From assembly GCF_024055715.1 (NCBI RefSeq), contig NZ_JAMXMV010000001.1, positions 372,001 through 436,000 on the forward strand: a DNA stretch of 64,000 nt, given 5' to 3'. This DNA comes from Actinoallomurus soli. GTDB taxonomy: Bacteria > Actinomycetota > Actinomycetes > Streptosporangiales > Streptosporangiaceae. The translations under genes were made by a program, and so were the position numbers. Under the pieces are notes generated by a model. It had not been told where the DNA came from. It did no database searches and saw nothing but the letters and a program-made list of their open reading frames with translations. How positions within the stretch are numbered: position 1 is the first letter of the stretch; every line of letters starts with the position of its first letter. Positions 28,044 through 38,623 of the stretch are shown piece by piece.

Positions 28044-28118
28044 TTCATTCGGGTCGGGACGGTGGCCGGCTCTCGGCCGGCGCTGCTCGGGGGAACGCCC
28101 CGTCGCGTCGGGCGCGCT

Positions 28119-28289
28119 TCAGGGATGGACCGGTAGGCCCAGGCCCAGCAGGAACCCGGCGATGGCCACGAGCGTCAGCGCGAGCATCAGTCTGCGGCTG
28201 CGCGGGGCCCGTCGCGGCGCGGGCGCGGAGACGCGCACTCGGGCCACGGGTTCGGCGATACGCGGCGGGTACGGCGTGTCGAGCTTCAT
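28119..28289 (-). CDS. Small single-span membrane protein
   Basis: A 56-residue ORF begins MKLDTPYPPRIAEP, continues with an Arg/Pro-rich stretch and ends with one hydrophobic segment, LMLALTLVAIAGFLLGLGL. The basic stretch before it predicts a cytoplasmic N-terminus. Codon usage is typical of genes. It is 152 bp downstream of the polyprenyl synthetase stop on the same strand. Function unknown. Confidence 0.55.
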   Translation of the reverse strand: MKLDTPYPPRIAEPVARVRVSAPAPRRAPRSRRLMLALTLVAIAGFLLGLGLPVHP

Positions 28290-28441
28290 GCGGTCAATCG
28301 ATCGGTCATGCCCCCATTGTTAACCAGCGAAACGCGTTTTGTCCGGCGAATGTGGTTTCCCGGTGATGCCGGATGAGACGCGGCCTACGGTCAGACCCGG
28401 AGTGCGGTCGGACGCGGAGTGCGGTGAGAGGCGCTGCGCGG

Positions 28442-29503
28442 TCAGACGCGTCGCGCGGTGGCGGCGATCGTCAGGTCCGAGAGCGCCTCGCGGGCCTCCG
28501 CCGTGAGCGGAGCGCTCGTGAGCGCGCCGGACGCCTCGTCGGCGTACCGGTCGATCATCCGCTCGCAGGCGTCCAGCGCGCCGGTCTCCACGATGATCGC
28601 CCGGAGCCGCTCGACCCCGTCCGCGTCGAGGCCGGGGTCGCCGAGCAGCCGTTCCACGGTCTCGGCCTGGGCCGGGGACGAGCGTTCGAGGGTCAGCGCG
28701 ATCAGGACGGTGCGCTTGCCCTCGCGCAGGTCGTCTCCCGCCGGCTTGCCGGTCTCGGCCGGGTCGCCGAAGACGCCTAGGACGTCGTCGCGCAGCTGGA
28801 AGGCGATGCCCAGCGGCATGCCGTACGCCGACAGGGCCGCCATCTCCTCGGACCCGGCCAGCGCCGCGCCGAGCTGCAGGGGCCGCTCGATCGTGTACTT
28901 GGCGGCCTTGAAGCGGACGACCCGGAGGGCCGCCTCGACCATGGCGTGGCCGTCGACGCCGCCCCCTCGCGCCTGCCCGACCAGGTCGAGGTACTGCCCG
29001 CACATGACCTCGGTGCGCATGATGTCGAAGATGGGCCGCCCGCGCCGCAGCGCGTCCTGCGGGAGGCCGCTGCCCTGGAACATCTCGTCGCTCCAGGACA
29101 GGCACACGTCGCCGAGGAGGATCGCCGCGCCCGCGCCGAACGCCTCCGCCGAGCCACGCCACCCCGACGCGGCGTGCAGCGCCTCGAGCCGGCGGTGCGC
29201 CGAGGGCTGGCCCCGCCGGGTGTCGCTGCCGTCCATCACGTCGTCGTGGATCAGCGCGCTGGCCTGCAGCAGCTCCAGGGAGGCCGCGGCGGTGAAGATC
29301 TCCGGGCAGTCTCCGCCGCCCGAGCCGCGCCAGCCCCAGTAGCAGAACGCGGGACGCAGCCGCTTCCCTCCCGCCAGGAGCGCGTCGAGCGCCGTCACCA
29401 TGGGGGCCATGTCGTCACCGACGGCGCTCAGCACCGGGCGCTGCCGGTCGACGAAGGCGCGCAGCGCCTCGTCGACCTCCTTACGTACGCGACTGGGGGT
29501 CAT
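28442..29503 (-). CDS. Polyprenyl diphosphate synthase (FPP/GGPP type)
   Basis: This enzyme elongates allylic diphosphates with isopentenyl diphosphate. The first aspartate-rich motif is [17 protein letters not shown] and the second is [30 protein letters not shown] is the substrate-binding block. Length is 353 residues. Chain length cannot be fixed by eye; residues before the first motif (SLELLQASA) suggest a short-chain product such as geranylgeranyl diphosphate. The ATG at 29503 is divergent from metF with only 49 bp between, so promoters overlap. Confidence 0.93.
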   Translation of the reverse strand: MTPSRVRKEVDEALRAFVDRQRPVLSAVGDDMAPMVTALDALLAGGKRLRPAFCYWGWRGSGGGDCPEIFTAAASLELLQASALIHDDVMDGSDTRRGQPSAHRRLEALHAASGWRGSAEAFGAGAAILLGDVCLSWSDEMFQGSGLPQDALRRGRPIFDIMRTEVMCGQYLDLVGQARGGGVDGHAMVEAALRVVRFKAAKYTIERPLQLGAALAGSEEMAALSAYGMPLGIAFQLRDDVLGVFGDPAETGKPAGDDLREGKRTVLIALTLERSSPAQAETVERLLGDPGLDADGVERLRAIIVETGALDACERMIDRYADEASGALTSAPLTAEAREALSDLTIAATARRV

Positions 29504-29539
29504 GAGGTCGAGACTAGTGGTCCTCCGGGGTCGTCCCGT

Positions 29540-29545
29540 TACGCT
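29540..29545 (+). promoter_or_regulatory. -10 element of metF
   Basis: TACGCT lies seven bases before the metF ATG, so the mRNA is probably leaderless. There is no Shine-Dalgarno sequence in the short spacer. Confidence 0.45.
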
Positions 29546-29552
29546 GGTCTGC

Positions 29553-30461
29553 ATGACCTTCGCTCGCCCCACGATCCGGGAAGTGCTCGCCGCGGGCGAG
29601 CCGACGTTCTCCTTCGAGTTCCTTCCCCCCAAGACCGAGCAGGGCGCCCGCAACCTGTGGCAGGCGATCCGCCGACTCGAGGTGCTGCGTCCCACGTTCG
29701 TCTCGGTCACGTACGGTGCCGGCGGCGGCACCCGTGACCGGACCGTCGAGATCGTCGAGCGGATCGCGACCGACACGACCCTCACCCCCGTCGCGCACTT
29801 CACGGCCGTGAACCACTCGATCCGGGAGCTGCGGCGGCTGATCGGCCAGTTCGCCGCCGTCGGTGTCCGGGATCTGCTGGCGCTGCGGGGCGACCCGCCC
29901 GGCGACCCGATGGGGGAGTGGGTCAAGCACCCCGACGGCGTCGAGTACGCCGAGGACGTCGTGCGGCTGATCAAGTCGTCGGGGGACTTCAGCGTCGGGG
30001 TGGCCGCCTTCCCGTACAAGCACCCGCGGTCGCCGGACATCGAGAGCGACACCCGGCATTTCGTGCGCAAGTGCCAGGCCGGCGCCGACTACGCGATCAC
30101 GCAGATGTTCTTCCGGGCCGAGGACTACCTGCGGCTGCGCGACCGGGTCGCCGCGCAGGGCTGTGACGTGCCGATCCTCGCCGGCATCATGCCGGTGACC
30201 CAGCTGAGCACGATCGAGCGGTCCGAGCAGCTGTCCGGCGCGCCCTTCCCGCCGGAGCTGGCCGAGCGGTTCGAGGCCGTCGGCGACGACCCAGAGGCGG
30301 TGCGCCGGCTCGGCATCGAACAGGCGGCGGAGCTGTGCCGGCGCCTGTTGGACGAGGGTGTGCCGGGCATCCACTTCATCACGTTCAACAAGTCGACGGC
30401 GACGCGCGAGGTCTACGACCGCCTGGAACTCAGCGGGAGCCGGGCGCCCATCACCGCGTAG
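29553..30461 (+). CDS. metF: Methylenetetrahydrofolate reductase [NAD(P)H]
   Basis: MetF reduces 5,10-methylene-THF to 5-methyl-THF for methionine synthesis. The 302-residue barrel has [13 protein letters not shown] with the catalytic Glu, [34 protein letters not shown] and [10 protein letters not shown]. It runs into the convergent GNAT gene, whose stop lies inside metF, giving a 49-bp antisense overlap. No S-adenosylmethionine or B12 riboswitch is visible in the 49-bp upstream spacer. Confidence 0.95.
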   Translation: MTFARPTIREVLAAGEPTFSFEFLPPKTEQGARNLWQAIRRLEVLRPTFVSVTYGAGGGTRDRTVEIVERIATDTTLTPVAHFTAVNHSIRELRRLIGQFAAVGVRDLLALRGDPPGDPMGEWVKHPDGVEYAEDVVRLIKSSGDFSVGVAAFPYKHPRSPDIESDTRHFVRKCQAGADYAITQMFFRAEDYLRLRDRVAAQGCDVPILAGIMPVTQLSTIERSEQLSGAPFPPELAERFEAVGDDPEAVRRLGIEQAAELCRRLLDEGVPGIHFITFNKSTATREVYDRLELSGSRAPITA

Positions 30462-31009
30462 AGCGGCCCCCCGCCCGGGAACCGGAAGCCGGTGAGCAGA
30501 TCCGTCAGGCCGAGCGAGCGGTACAGGTTCCGGGCGGGCGTCTCGGCGTCGAGCGTGGACAGCACGACGGTGCGCTCCGGGCGGTCCGCGCACAGCGTGG
30601 TGATCAGTTTGCGGCCGAGCCCCTGGCCCTGGCTGTCGGGGTGAACGTGCAGTTCGGCGACCTCGAACGTGTCGCCCATCCACGCCTGGGCGTGCTCCCG
30701 GCCGCCCTTGTCGGCGAGCGCGGCGTGGACCACGTCGTGCCACCACTGCCCGGGCTCACCGCGGAAGCCGTACGCGAAGCCGCTAACGTCGCGCCGGCGC
30801 CCGGCGACGAACGCCCGGAAACCGGGATACGCGGCGTGGCGCTCCATGATCGTGCGCCGGCCCGGCATCTGGTCGGCGGGCGGCTCCATCGCCGCGGCGT
30901 AGGTCGCCAGCATCGCGTCGAGCCGCCGGAAGAAGCCGCGCCGGTCGATCTCCCGTATCTGCGGGGTGGTCTCCCGCCGGGCTCCGAAAGCTGATTTCAC
31001 AAGGCTCAC
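30413..31009 (-). CDS. GNAT family N-acetyltransferase
   Basis: The 198-residue protein has the acetyl-CoA binding motif [20 protein letters not shown] near residue 135 and the final block [10 protein letters not shown]. The acceptor is unknown. The GTG at 31009 overlaps the stop of the upstream gene (GTGA), so they are translationally coupled in a three-gene operon with WXG100-like proteins. Its 3' end overlaps metF by 49 bp. Confidence 0.85.
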   Translation of the reverse strand: MSLVKSAFGARRETTPQIREIDRRGFFRRLDAMLATYAAAMEPPADQMPGRRTIMERHAAYPGFRAFVAGRRRDVSGFAYGFRGEPGQWWHDVVHAALADKGGREHAQAWMGDTFEVAELHVHPDSQGQGLGRKLITTLCADRPERTVVLSTLDAETPARNLYRSLGLTDLLTGFRFPGGGPLYAVMGARLPLSSRRS

Positions 31010-31329
31010 TTTGGTAGGTAAGGCGGGACTTTCGACAGTGCGTCGTAAATGTCCCACAGAATCTGGGCAGCCGCCTTCTTGAGCCGGCCGCGCTCCGTCT
31101 CCAGCTCACGCTGCCAGCCGCGCGCCGCGGGCCCGACCCAGGCGTCGCCGACCGTGCGGATCGGCGGGTCCAGCGCCGCCTCGAGCGAGTGGGCGCTCGC
31201 GTACGCGCGCTCGTACGCGGCGAACAGCTCGACGTACGCCGGATTCGGCTGCTGCAGGGGCACCCCCTGCCCCGGGGACTGCGCCGTCGGCGGCCGTACG
31301 GTGGCCGGCGCGGGCGGATAAGCGGTCAT
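31006..31329 (-). CDS. Hypothetical protein of a WXG100-like operon
   Basis: This 107-residue protein has a proline-rich N-terminus and a helical part with YVELFAAYERAYASAHS, DAWVGPAARGWQRELETERG and a C-terminal helix. The spacing of helices and the single W-x-G-like turn (WVGPAA) recall WXG100/ESX-type helical hairpins, but the family is not certain. Its ATG at 31329 is provided with a ribosome site by the repeat cassette just upstream. Confidence 0.6.
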   Translation of the reverse strand: MTAYPPAPATVRPPTAQSPGQGVPLQQPNPAYVELFAAYERAYASAHSLEAALDPPIRTVGDAWVGPAARGWQRELETERGRLKKAAAQILWDIYDALSKVPPYLPK

Positions 31330-31397
31330 GAGCCCTCCTCCGTCGGGGGAGCGACCAGAGGGGCCGTGCCCATGAAGCGCTCGCTGCGCTCGCTCAT
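31330..31397 (-). repeat. 68-bp ATGA-bridging cassette, copy A (23-codon mini-ORF)
   Basis: On the minus strand the element starts with an ATG overlapping the stop of the upstream gene and ends just before the ATG of the next gene, whose first bases complete its TGA. It encodes MSERSERFMGTAPLV followed by APPTEEGS. GGAGGAGGG near its end is the ribosome site of the downstream gene. A partial second copy (31394-31424, 30 of 31 bases identical) forms the last codons of the upstream gene. Confidence 0.75.
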
Positions 31398-32398
31398 GAG
31401 GCCTCCTCCGTCGGGGGAGCGACCGGAGGAGGAGCGACCAGGCGTACGGTGTCGTCGCCCTGCGCGCTGAGGCGCTGGAGCGCCGGGGACGCCGGGAAGG
31501 CCGCCAGCGCTCCGCGCACGGCCTCGGAGTGGCGCGCGTGCAACTCGGCCGCGGCCTCGGGGTCCGCCGCGGCGGGGCGGAGCATCGCCTCGTGCGGGGG
31601 ATCCGGCACGGGGACGCGGTGGCCCGGCGGCACCGCGCCCAGGTGCGTCAGGCCGATGTGCGCCAGGGCGACCTTCGCGCGCCGGTCGAGCCCGGCGTGC
31701 TCCAGCACGCCCACCGCGTCGTCGTGCACGCCCTTGCGGCTCGCCTCATCGAGGAGGTCGCGCAGCCACGTCTCGGACATCCGGAGGTGATGGCTGGCCA
31801 GGCCCAGCGACTCCCTGACGGCCGCCAGGCGCGCCTCGTGGCCCAGCGCGGCCCCGATCAGGTCCGCGGCGCCGGCCGGGCCGAGCCGTGCGTACAGGCC
31901 CTTGACGTAGTCCGGGTCGTCCGCGTCGGCGGTCAGCCGTTTCCAGACGGCCGCCGGGATCGGGTGGCCGGCCGTCACCGCGGCGTGGATCGCGGCCGCG
32001 TCGGCGGATCCCGCTCTGGTCGCGGCGTGCGCGTCGGGGAAGTGCCCGACGGTGTGGCCCGCCCCGGCCGACGTCGTACCGCCCGTCCGCGCGCCGAGGT
32101 GGCCGGTGCCGACCCGCGGCATGTCGACGGCGCCCTTGCTCAGATGGGCGATCGCGTAGCTCCGTCGCCGGCTGAGCATCCCCGGCTGGGCACGGGCCCA
32201 GCTCTCCACGGCCGCGGCCTGGTGCAGGCCGGTGCGCGGAACGCTCGGAGGCAGCGCGGCGTTCGTGCGCAGCCAGGCGGTGATGGCGTCCGACGCGCTC
32301 GTCATCTGCTGGATGAGCCGAGCCATCGCGGCGGTGTCGATGCCGACGAAATCCTTGTCACGCGCCGCACCGGCACGCAGACCGTCCTGTCCAGCCAT
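31394..32398 (-). CDS. Helical WXG100/ESX-like hypothetical protein
   Basis: The 334-residue product is mostly helical. Residues 15-55 (DFVGIDTAAMARLIQQMTSA then AITAWLRTNA) resemble the first helices of ESX-secreted proteins; the rest, including AAAIHAAVTAGHPIPAAVWK and many Ala-rich helices, has no recognised domain. It starts the three-gene operon. Its last codons (PPVAPPTEEAS) are encoded by a partial copy of the 68-bp repeat cassette, so the original C-terminus has been replaced or extended. Function unknown. Confidence 0.65.
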   Translation of the reverse strand: MAGQDGLRAGAARDKDFVGIDTAAMARLIQQMTSASDAITAWLRTNAALPPSVPRTGLHQAAAVESWARAQPGMLSRRRSYAIAHLSKGAVDMPRVGTGHLGARTGGTTSAGAGHTVGHFPDAHAATRAGSADAAAIHAAVTAGHPIPAAVWKRLTADADDPDYVKGLYARLGPAGAADLIGAALGHEARLAAVRESLGLASHHLRMSETWLRDLLDEASRKGVHDDAVGVLEHAGLDRRAKVALAHIGLTHLGAVPPGHRVPVPDPPHEAMLRPAAADPEAAAELHARHSEAVRGALAAFPASPALQRLSAQGDDTVRLVAPPPVAPPTEEAS

Positions 32399-32590
32399 GG
32401 GGCACCCGCTCCGGAGAGTGCGCTTGAGCCTCAGGTGACCGTTGTATCACCGCCTTTCGGCGGTTGTCCCCGGCGACCCGGACCCGATCGGGTCACGGAC
32501 CGTCCAGGTCCGGTCACGGCAGGGGCGCGAAGGGCAAGGGGACGCGATCGGCCGGCTCCGGCCGGCGTGTTGCGGGACGGGCGGCGGCGA

Positions 32591-33055
32591 TCAGTCGACG
32601 TCGGTCGGCGTGCCGCCGGTGAGGCGGAGCAGCTCCTCGTACGAGGTGGGGAAGATCGTGTGGGGATGCCCGGCCGCCGCCCACACGACGTCGTACTTGG
32701 CCAGCCACGTGTCGACGAGGGTCCGGATCGGGCTCGGGTGCCCGAGAGGGGCCACCCCGCCGATGGGCTGACCGGTCGCCGCCCGGACGAACTCCGCGTC
32801 CGCCCGCTTGATCTTCTCCGCGCCGATCCGCTCGGCCAGCGCGGCGGTGTCGACGCGGTGCGCGCCGCTGGTGAGGACGAGGAGGGGTTCGCCGTCGGCG
32901 GCGAAGATCAGGCTGTTGGCGATGGCGCCGACGTCGCAGCCGAGCTGGGCCGCGGCCGCCACCGCGGTGGGCGCCGCCTCGGGCAGCTCCCGGACCTGTC
33001 CGGTGGCGCCCAGCTCGCGCAGGCGGGCGGCGACGCGTTCGACGTTGGGATGCAT
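32591..33055 (-). CDS. YbaK/ProX-type aminoacyl-tRNA deacylase
   Basis: This 154-residue protein belongs to the YbaK/EbsC editing family, which hydrolyses mischarged aminoacyl-tRNA. Family blocks seen are GCDVGAIANSLIF with its Lys-equivalent region, GEPLLVLTSGAHRVD, and TGQPIGGVAPLGHP, the conserved GGV-P-G loop. The amino acid edited is not predictable. The ATG at 33055 gives the usual family length. It is transcribed away from the HEPN gene. Confidence 0.9.
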   Translation of the reverse strand: MHPNVERVAARLRELGATGQVRELPEAAPTAVAAAAQLGCDVGAIANSLIFAADGEPLLVLTSGAHRVDTAALAERIGAEKIKRADAEFVRAATGQPIGGVAPLGHPSPIRTLVDTWLAKYDVVWAAAGHPHTIFPTSYEELLRLTGGTPTDVD

Positions 33056-33170
33056 GGGAGCACCCTACGGCCCGCGTCGAGGAGCGGGGTAAGGGGTTTC
33101 GAACTGCGAAGACACACCTATTCGAACACGTTGACGAATGAGGCCGTGGCCGCTTTACTGAGATGCATGC

Positions 33171-33186
33171 TCGAACCTGTGTTCGA
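33171..33186. promoter_or_regulatory. LexA SOS box
   Basis: TCGAAC-CTGT-GTTCGA is an exact match to the actinobacterial/Gram-positive SOS box, with further symmetry (C and G) outside. It lies 150 bp before the HEPN gene and 115 bp before the divergent YbaK gene start. Confidence 0.8.
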
Positions 33187-33336
33187 GTACGGCGTGGGAC
33201 TCGCGGCCCGCGCCGAGGGGACGTCTCGCGGGCAGCGCGATGCCGGGCGGGATGCGACGGCCGGGCGGGGCGAGGGGAAGCGCTTCGCCCGGCCTCCCCT
33301 GGGCCTTCGGGCTCGCCCAGCGGAAGGAGGCATGTC

Positions 33337-33789
33337 ATGTCCGCAAGGTCGTCAACTTCCGTCCCTCTGCGGCCGGCACCCCGGCGCAGGCCCGCCGCAT
33401 CGGCGATGTCACTCCTCCAGACGGCACGGCGCGGGCTGATCGAGGCCGCCGAGTCGGCCGCCCCGGCGCTGCGCTACGTCGCGGCGCACCTCGCTGCGCT
33501 GCGCGCCGCCGCCGCCGTGCTCGCCGAGCGAGCCGACCCCGGCTCCCGGACGCGCGGCAGGCCGCGCAGCGTCTGGGTGCTGCTGCCGGAGGCCGAGCCC
33601 GCCCTGCGTGAGTGGGCGGCGTTCTTCGCCGCCGGCGCCGACAAGCGCGCCGCCGCGGAGGCCGGCCTGCCGCGCGCGGTCACCGCGGACGAGGCCGACG
33701 AGTTGCTGCACGACGCGGAGATCTTCGTGTCGCTCGTCGAGACCACCCTCGGCGTGCCGGGCCAGCCCATGCTGCCCGCCGCCGGCTGA
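33337..33789 (+). CDS. SAV_6107 family HEPN-domain protein
   Basis: The 150-residue product has a helical bundle: SLLQTARRGLIEAAESAAPA, RYVAAHLAALRAAAAVLAER and the C-terminal DELLHDAEIFVSLVE. This is the HEPN fold of the SAV_6107 family, found across actinomycetes; HEPN proteins often act on nucleic acids or nucleotides. A perfect LexA box upstream suggests DNA-damage induction. ATG 33337 has AAGGAGG six bases upstream. The open frame reaches back to 33163, but those codons look non-coding. Confidence 0.85.
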   Translation: MSARSSTSVPLRPAPRRRPAASAMSLLQTARRGLIEAAESAAPALRYVAAHLAALRAAAAVLAERADPGSRTRGRPRSVWVLLPEAEPALREWAAFFAAGADKRAAAEAGLPRAVTADEADELLHDAEIFVSLVETTLGVPGQPMLPAAG

Positions 33790-33919
33790 GACCCCTCTGA
33801 GAACGGGCTCCGCAGGCGCGGGAGCCCGATCGACGCCCGCGGGTCCCGCCGTCGACCTCCCCCCGAGACGGCGGGCCCCGCGCGGCGCCGTCTCCCGCGA
33901 GTGCGGCCTCACGGTGCCC

Positions 33920-34470
33920 TTCACCGCCGTGATGGTCGGACCGCCGCCGTCATGGCCACGTTGCCGCCATCGTTGACGTGCGACGACCGGTTCGCCGGTC
34001 CTGGCGGGTCCACGCCGACGTCGACGTGGCTGATCGATCAGCTTGCAGCGCGGATTGGGCGGCCGATCGGTTCATGAAGCAGCGCCGCGTGATCAGGCGG
34101 CCCCACCTCGATCAGTACGGAAGAGCTCGCGTCTGAGGCATGTTCTCCCTGCTTGAGTCATGTGTGGCTGCCGTCCGGAGGGATCGATCAGCCACATCGA
34201 CGCCGACGTCGACCCGCCGAAATCGGGCGATCCAGTCATGTCGCGTCAACGCCGGCGGCGACATGGCCATTACGGCGGCGACGTGGCCGCTACGGCGGTG
34301 GTGTGGCCGGCTGCGCGGTACCCACCCGCGCTCTGCTGGACGCGCGTCCCGCCACACTCGATGCCTTCGCCGCCGTGGTGGTCGCTTTGCCGCCGTCGTT
34401 GTCGCGGCGATGACTGGTTCGCCGGTTTTGGTGGTCCATGCCGACGTCAGGATGGCAGCGACGGCGGCGG
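33920..34470. repeat. Three diverged ~100-bp repeats, two direct and one inverted
   Basis: Left copy (about 33945-34045), inverted middle copy (about 34175-34330) and right copy (about 34375-34465) share the pattern GCCGCCGT-N2-TGG followed by TTGCCGCC, then a GGTTCGCCGGT-like and a GCCGACGTC-like block. The left and middle copies also share TGGCTGATCGATC. No intact ORF is supported. It may be a decayed mobile or MITE-like element at the border between two syntenic blocks. Confidence 0.5.
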
Positions 34471-34551
34471 AGTGGCGCAGGGCCGGAGGCGTAACGCCTG
34501 GGGCGGGCGCCGGGCGTGACCGCGTGGCCGGTGGCCGTCGAGGGGCGAGCT

Positions 34552-34645
34552 GGGCCGTGTCGCTCGGGCCGCGTCGCCTGGGCCGTGTCGCTCGGGCCGC
34601 GTCGCCTGGGCCGTGTCGCTCGGGCCGCGTCGCCTGGGCCGCGTC
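34552..34645. repeat. Tandem 28-bp repeat, about 3.4 copies
   Basis: The unit GGGCCGTGTCGCTC plus GGGCCGCGTCGCCT begins at 34552, 34580 and 34608 without a mismatch, then decays. Each unit is itself a 14-bp near-duplicate. The perfect identity indicates recent slippage and a likely variable-number locus. Confidence 0.85.
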
Positions 34646-34657
34646 CTTCCCCGGCAT

Positions 34658-34689
34658 GAAGAAACCCGCCCGGTGGGGTTCCGGGCGGG
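34658..34689 (-). terminator. Intrinsic terminator of bldD
   Basis: On the minus strand CCCGCCCGG pairs with CCGGGCGGG around a seven-base loop and is followed by TTTCTTC. It lies about 65 bp beyond the bldD stop. Confidence 0.85.
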
Positions 34690-34753
34690 CTCCGTCACGA
34701 GCATCGGTCATGCGGCGGCCCAGGGGAGGGCCGCGTTCGGACCGGAAGGTGGA

Positions 34754-35248
34754 TCAGAACGCTTCGACCGCGCGGCGTGCCTCGGGGTCGAGGACGCCCC
34801 AGCCGATGAGCTCTTCGGTGAGCTCCGTCGGTGACTTGTCGTAGATCACCGCGAGCGAACGCAGATCCTCCTGCCGGATGGACAGGACCTTTCCGTTGTA
34901 GTCGCCCCGCTGGCTTTGGATCGTCGCGGCGTAACGGGCGAGTGGACCGGCCTTGTCCTTCGGAAGCTGCTGGAGTCGCTCGAGGTCGATCACGAGCTTC
35001 GGCGTCGGGCCCAGCGGGCTCGGCGCGGCTCCGCCGGGGAGCAACTCGGACACCGGCACGCCGTAGAACTCGGCGAGCTCGGCCAGCTTCTGAACGGTGA
35101 CGGCGCGGTCGCCCCGCTCGTACGAACCCACGACGACGGCCTTCCAGCGGCCACGGGATTTCTCCTCCACGCCATGCAGGGACAGGCCCTGCTGGGTGCG
35201 GATGGCGCGAAGCCTCGCGCCGAGAGCCTTAGCGTATTCAGACGGCAT
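34754..35248 (-). CDS. bldD: Developmental regulator BldD
   Basis: BldD represses sporulation genes during vegetative growth when dimerised by tetrameric cyclic di-GMP. The N-terminal XRE helix-turn-helix (residues 5-75) contains LRAIRTQQGLSLHGVEEKS and VVGSYERGDRAVTVQKLAEL. The C-terminal domain keeps the c-di-GMP signature RGD-X8-RQED exactly. Length is 164 residues, as in Streptomyces. This implies a sporulating or multicellular relative. It is divergent from the pyrimidine operon across 506 bp. Confidence 0.97.
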   Translation of the reverse strand: MPSEYAKALGARLRAIRTQQGLSLHGVEEKSRGRWKAVVVGSYERGDRAVTVQKLAELAEFYGVPVSELLPGGAAPSPLGPTPKLVIDLERLQQLPKDKAGPLARYAATIQSQRGDYNGKVLSIRQEDLRSLAVIYDKSPTELTEELIGWGVLDPEARRAVEAF

Positions 35249-35404
35249 CGTGCGGCCCCCAGGCTCACTTTCTCGTCGTCGATAGTGGCCCCGGGAGGGG
35301 GACCCGGACGGGTGGCTCCCGCCTGCCCCGAGACGGGTGTGCCGTGGGGCGCACTCTCAGCCGGCCGGGGGCCGACTGCCCGAGGGGTCCATCTCCTGGG
35401 ATGG

Positions 35405-35417
35405 TTACGGACAGTGA
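35405..35417. promoter_or_regulatory. Candidate BldD box
   Basis: TTAC-GGACA-GTGA has the half-sites (TNAC and GTNA) and five-base spacing of the published BldD operator. It lies 157 bp upstream of bldD in the 506-bp divergent spacer (35249-35754), which holds no gene. Autoregulation is known for Streptomyces bldD. Confidence 0.5.
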
Positions 35418-35710
35418 CGGTAAAACGGGTAGCGCCCCAGGTCAAGCCGATTGGAAAAAAGCGGCGAAACAGTCGGGGTCCGCGAGGGCTCCGAAGAGGG
35501 GTCCGGAGAGTGCGGAAACCCTTGTGCGGCGGGGCTCGCGCGGCCCGGCGACCACGCGCCGCACAGGCCGCCGGCCGCCGGGTAAAAGCTTGCCACACCC
35601 GCGGCCCGGCGTCCGGCGGCTCGCTTGCGCAGCGTCGTCACCAGCGGAAACGTGCCGGTCCCGGTGTCGGGGGCAGACTACCCGGGCTGCTAACGTGATA
35701 GCGCCCAACG

Positions 35711-37342
<1,632 letters not shown>

Positions 37343-37343
<1 letters not shown>

Positions 37344-38623
37344 TGCACCTCATCAAGGGCGCGCGGATCCTCGGTGGCGCGCCCGCCGACATCCTGCTCC
37401 GCGACGGCGTCGTCGCCGAGGTCGGCGCCGGCCTCACGGCCGCAGGCGCCACGGTCGTCGACGCCGACGGCCTGATCGCTCTGCCGGGCCTGGTCGACCT
37501 GCACACCCACCTGCGCGAGCCCGGCCGTGAGGACGCCGAGACGGTCGAGAGCGGCACCCGCGCCGCGGCGGCCGGCGGATACACGGCCGTGCACGCCATG
37601 GCCAACACGGAGCCGGTGGCCGACACGGCCGGCGTCGTCGAGCAGGTCTGGCGGCTCGGCCGGGAGGCCGGTCACTGCGACGTCCACCCGGTCGGCGCGG
37701 TCACCCGCGGCCTGGAGGGCGAGCGTCTCGCCGAACTCGGTGCGATGGCCGACTCGGCCGCGCGCGTGCGGGTGTTCTCCGACGACGGGCACTGCGTGTC
37801 CGACGCGGTGCTGATGCGCCGCGCGCTGGAGTACGTCAAGGCGTTCGACGGCGTGGTCGCCCAGCACGCGCAGGAGCCCCGGCTCACCGAGCACGCGCAG
37901 ATGAACGAGGGCGAGGTCTCCGGGCGGCTCGGCCTGGCCGGCTGGCCCGCCGTCGCCGAAGAGGCGATCATCTCCCGCGACTGCCTGCTCGCCGCGCACG
38001 TCGGGTCCCGGCTGCACGTCTGCCACGTGTCCACCGCCGGATCGGTCGAGATCATCCGGTGGGCCAAGAGCAAGGGCTGGCAGGTGACCGCCGAGGTCAC
38101 CCCGCACCACCTGCTGCTGACCGACGAGCTCGCCGAGACGTACGACCCCGTCTACAAGGTGAACCCGCCGCTGCGCACCAAGGCGGACATCGACGCGCTG
38201 CGCGAGGCGCTCGCCGACGGCACGATCGACTGCGTCGCCACCGACCATGCCCCGCACCCGGCCGAGGCCAAGGAGACCGAGTGGGCCCCGGCGGCGATGG
38301 GCATGATCGGGCTGGAGACGGCCCTGTCGGTCGTGCAGGAGGCCATGGTAGAGACCGGCCTGCTCGACTGGGCCGGCGTCGCGGACCGCCTGGCGGTCCG
38401 CCCGGCGCGCATCGGCCGCCTGAGCGGCCAGGGCCGCCCGATCGAGGTCGGGGCCCCGGCCAACCTGACGTTGTACGACCCGTCCGTGCGCACGGCCGTC
38501 GACCCGAGGGGCTTCGTGTCGAAGAGCCGGAACACGCCGTTCGCCGGGCTGGAGTTGCCGGGCCGGGTGCAGGCGACGTTCCTGCGCGGCCGTCCCACCG
38601 TTCTGGAAGGGAAACCGATTTGA
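37343..38623 (+). CDS. pyrC: Dihydroorotase
   Basis: PyrC cyclises carbamoyl-aspartate to dihydroorotate. This is a class I dihydroorotase of 426 residues: [20 protein letters not shown] carries the first metal His pair, [14 protein letters not shown] another, [12 protein letters not shown] and [10 protein letters not shown] the catalytic Asp. ATG 37343 overlaps the pyrB stop (TGATG), better than GTG 37340. It ends in overlap with carA. Confidence 0.96.

Noticed and set aside
33163-33336. Longer N-terminus for the HEPN protein
   Set aside because: Codons before 33337 overlap the SOS box and spell Arg/Gly-rich sequence without family match; the ATG at 33337 has an ideal AAGGAGG.
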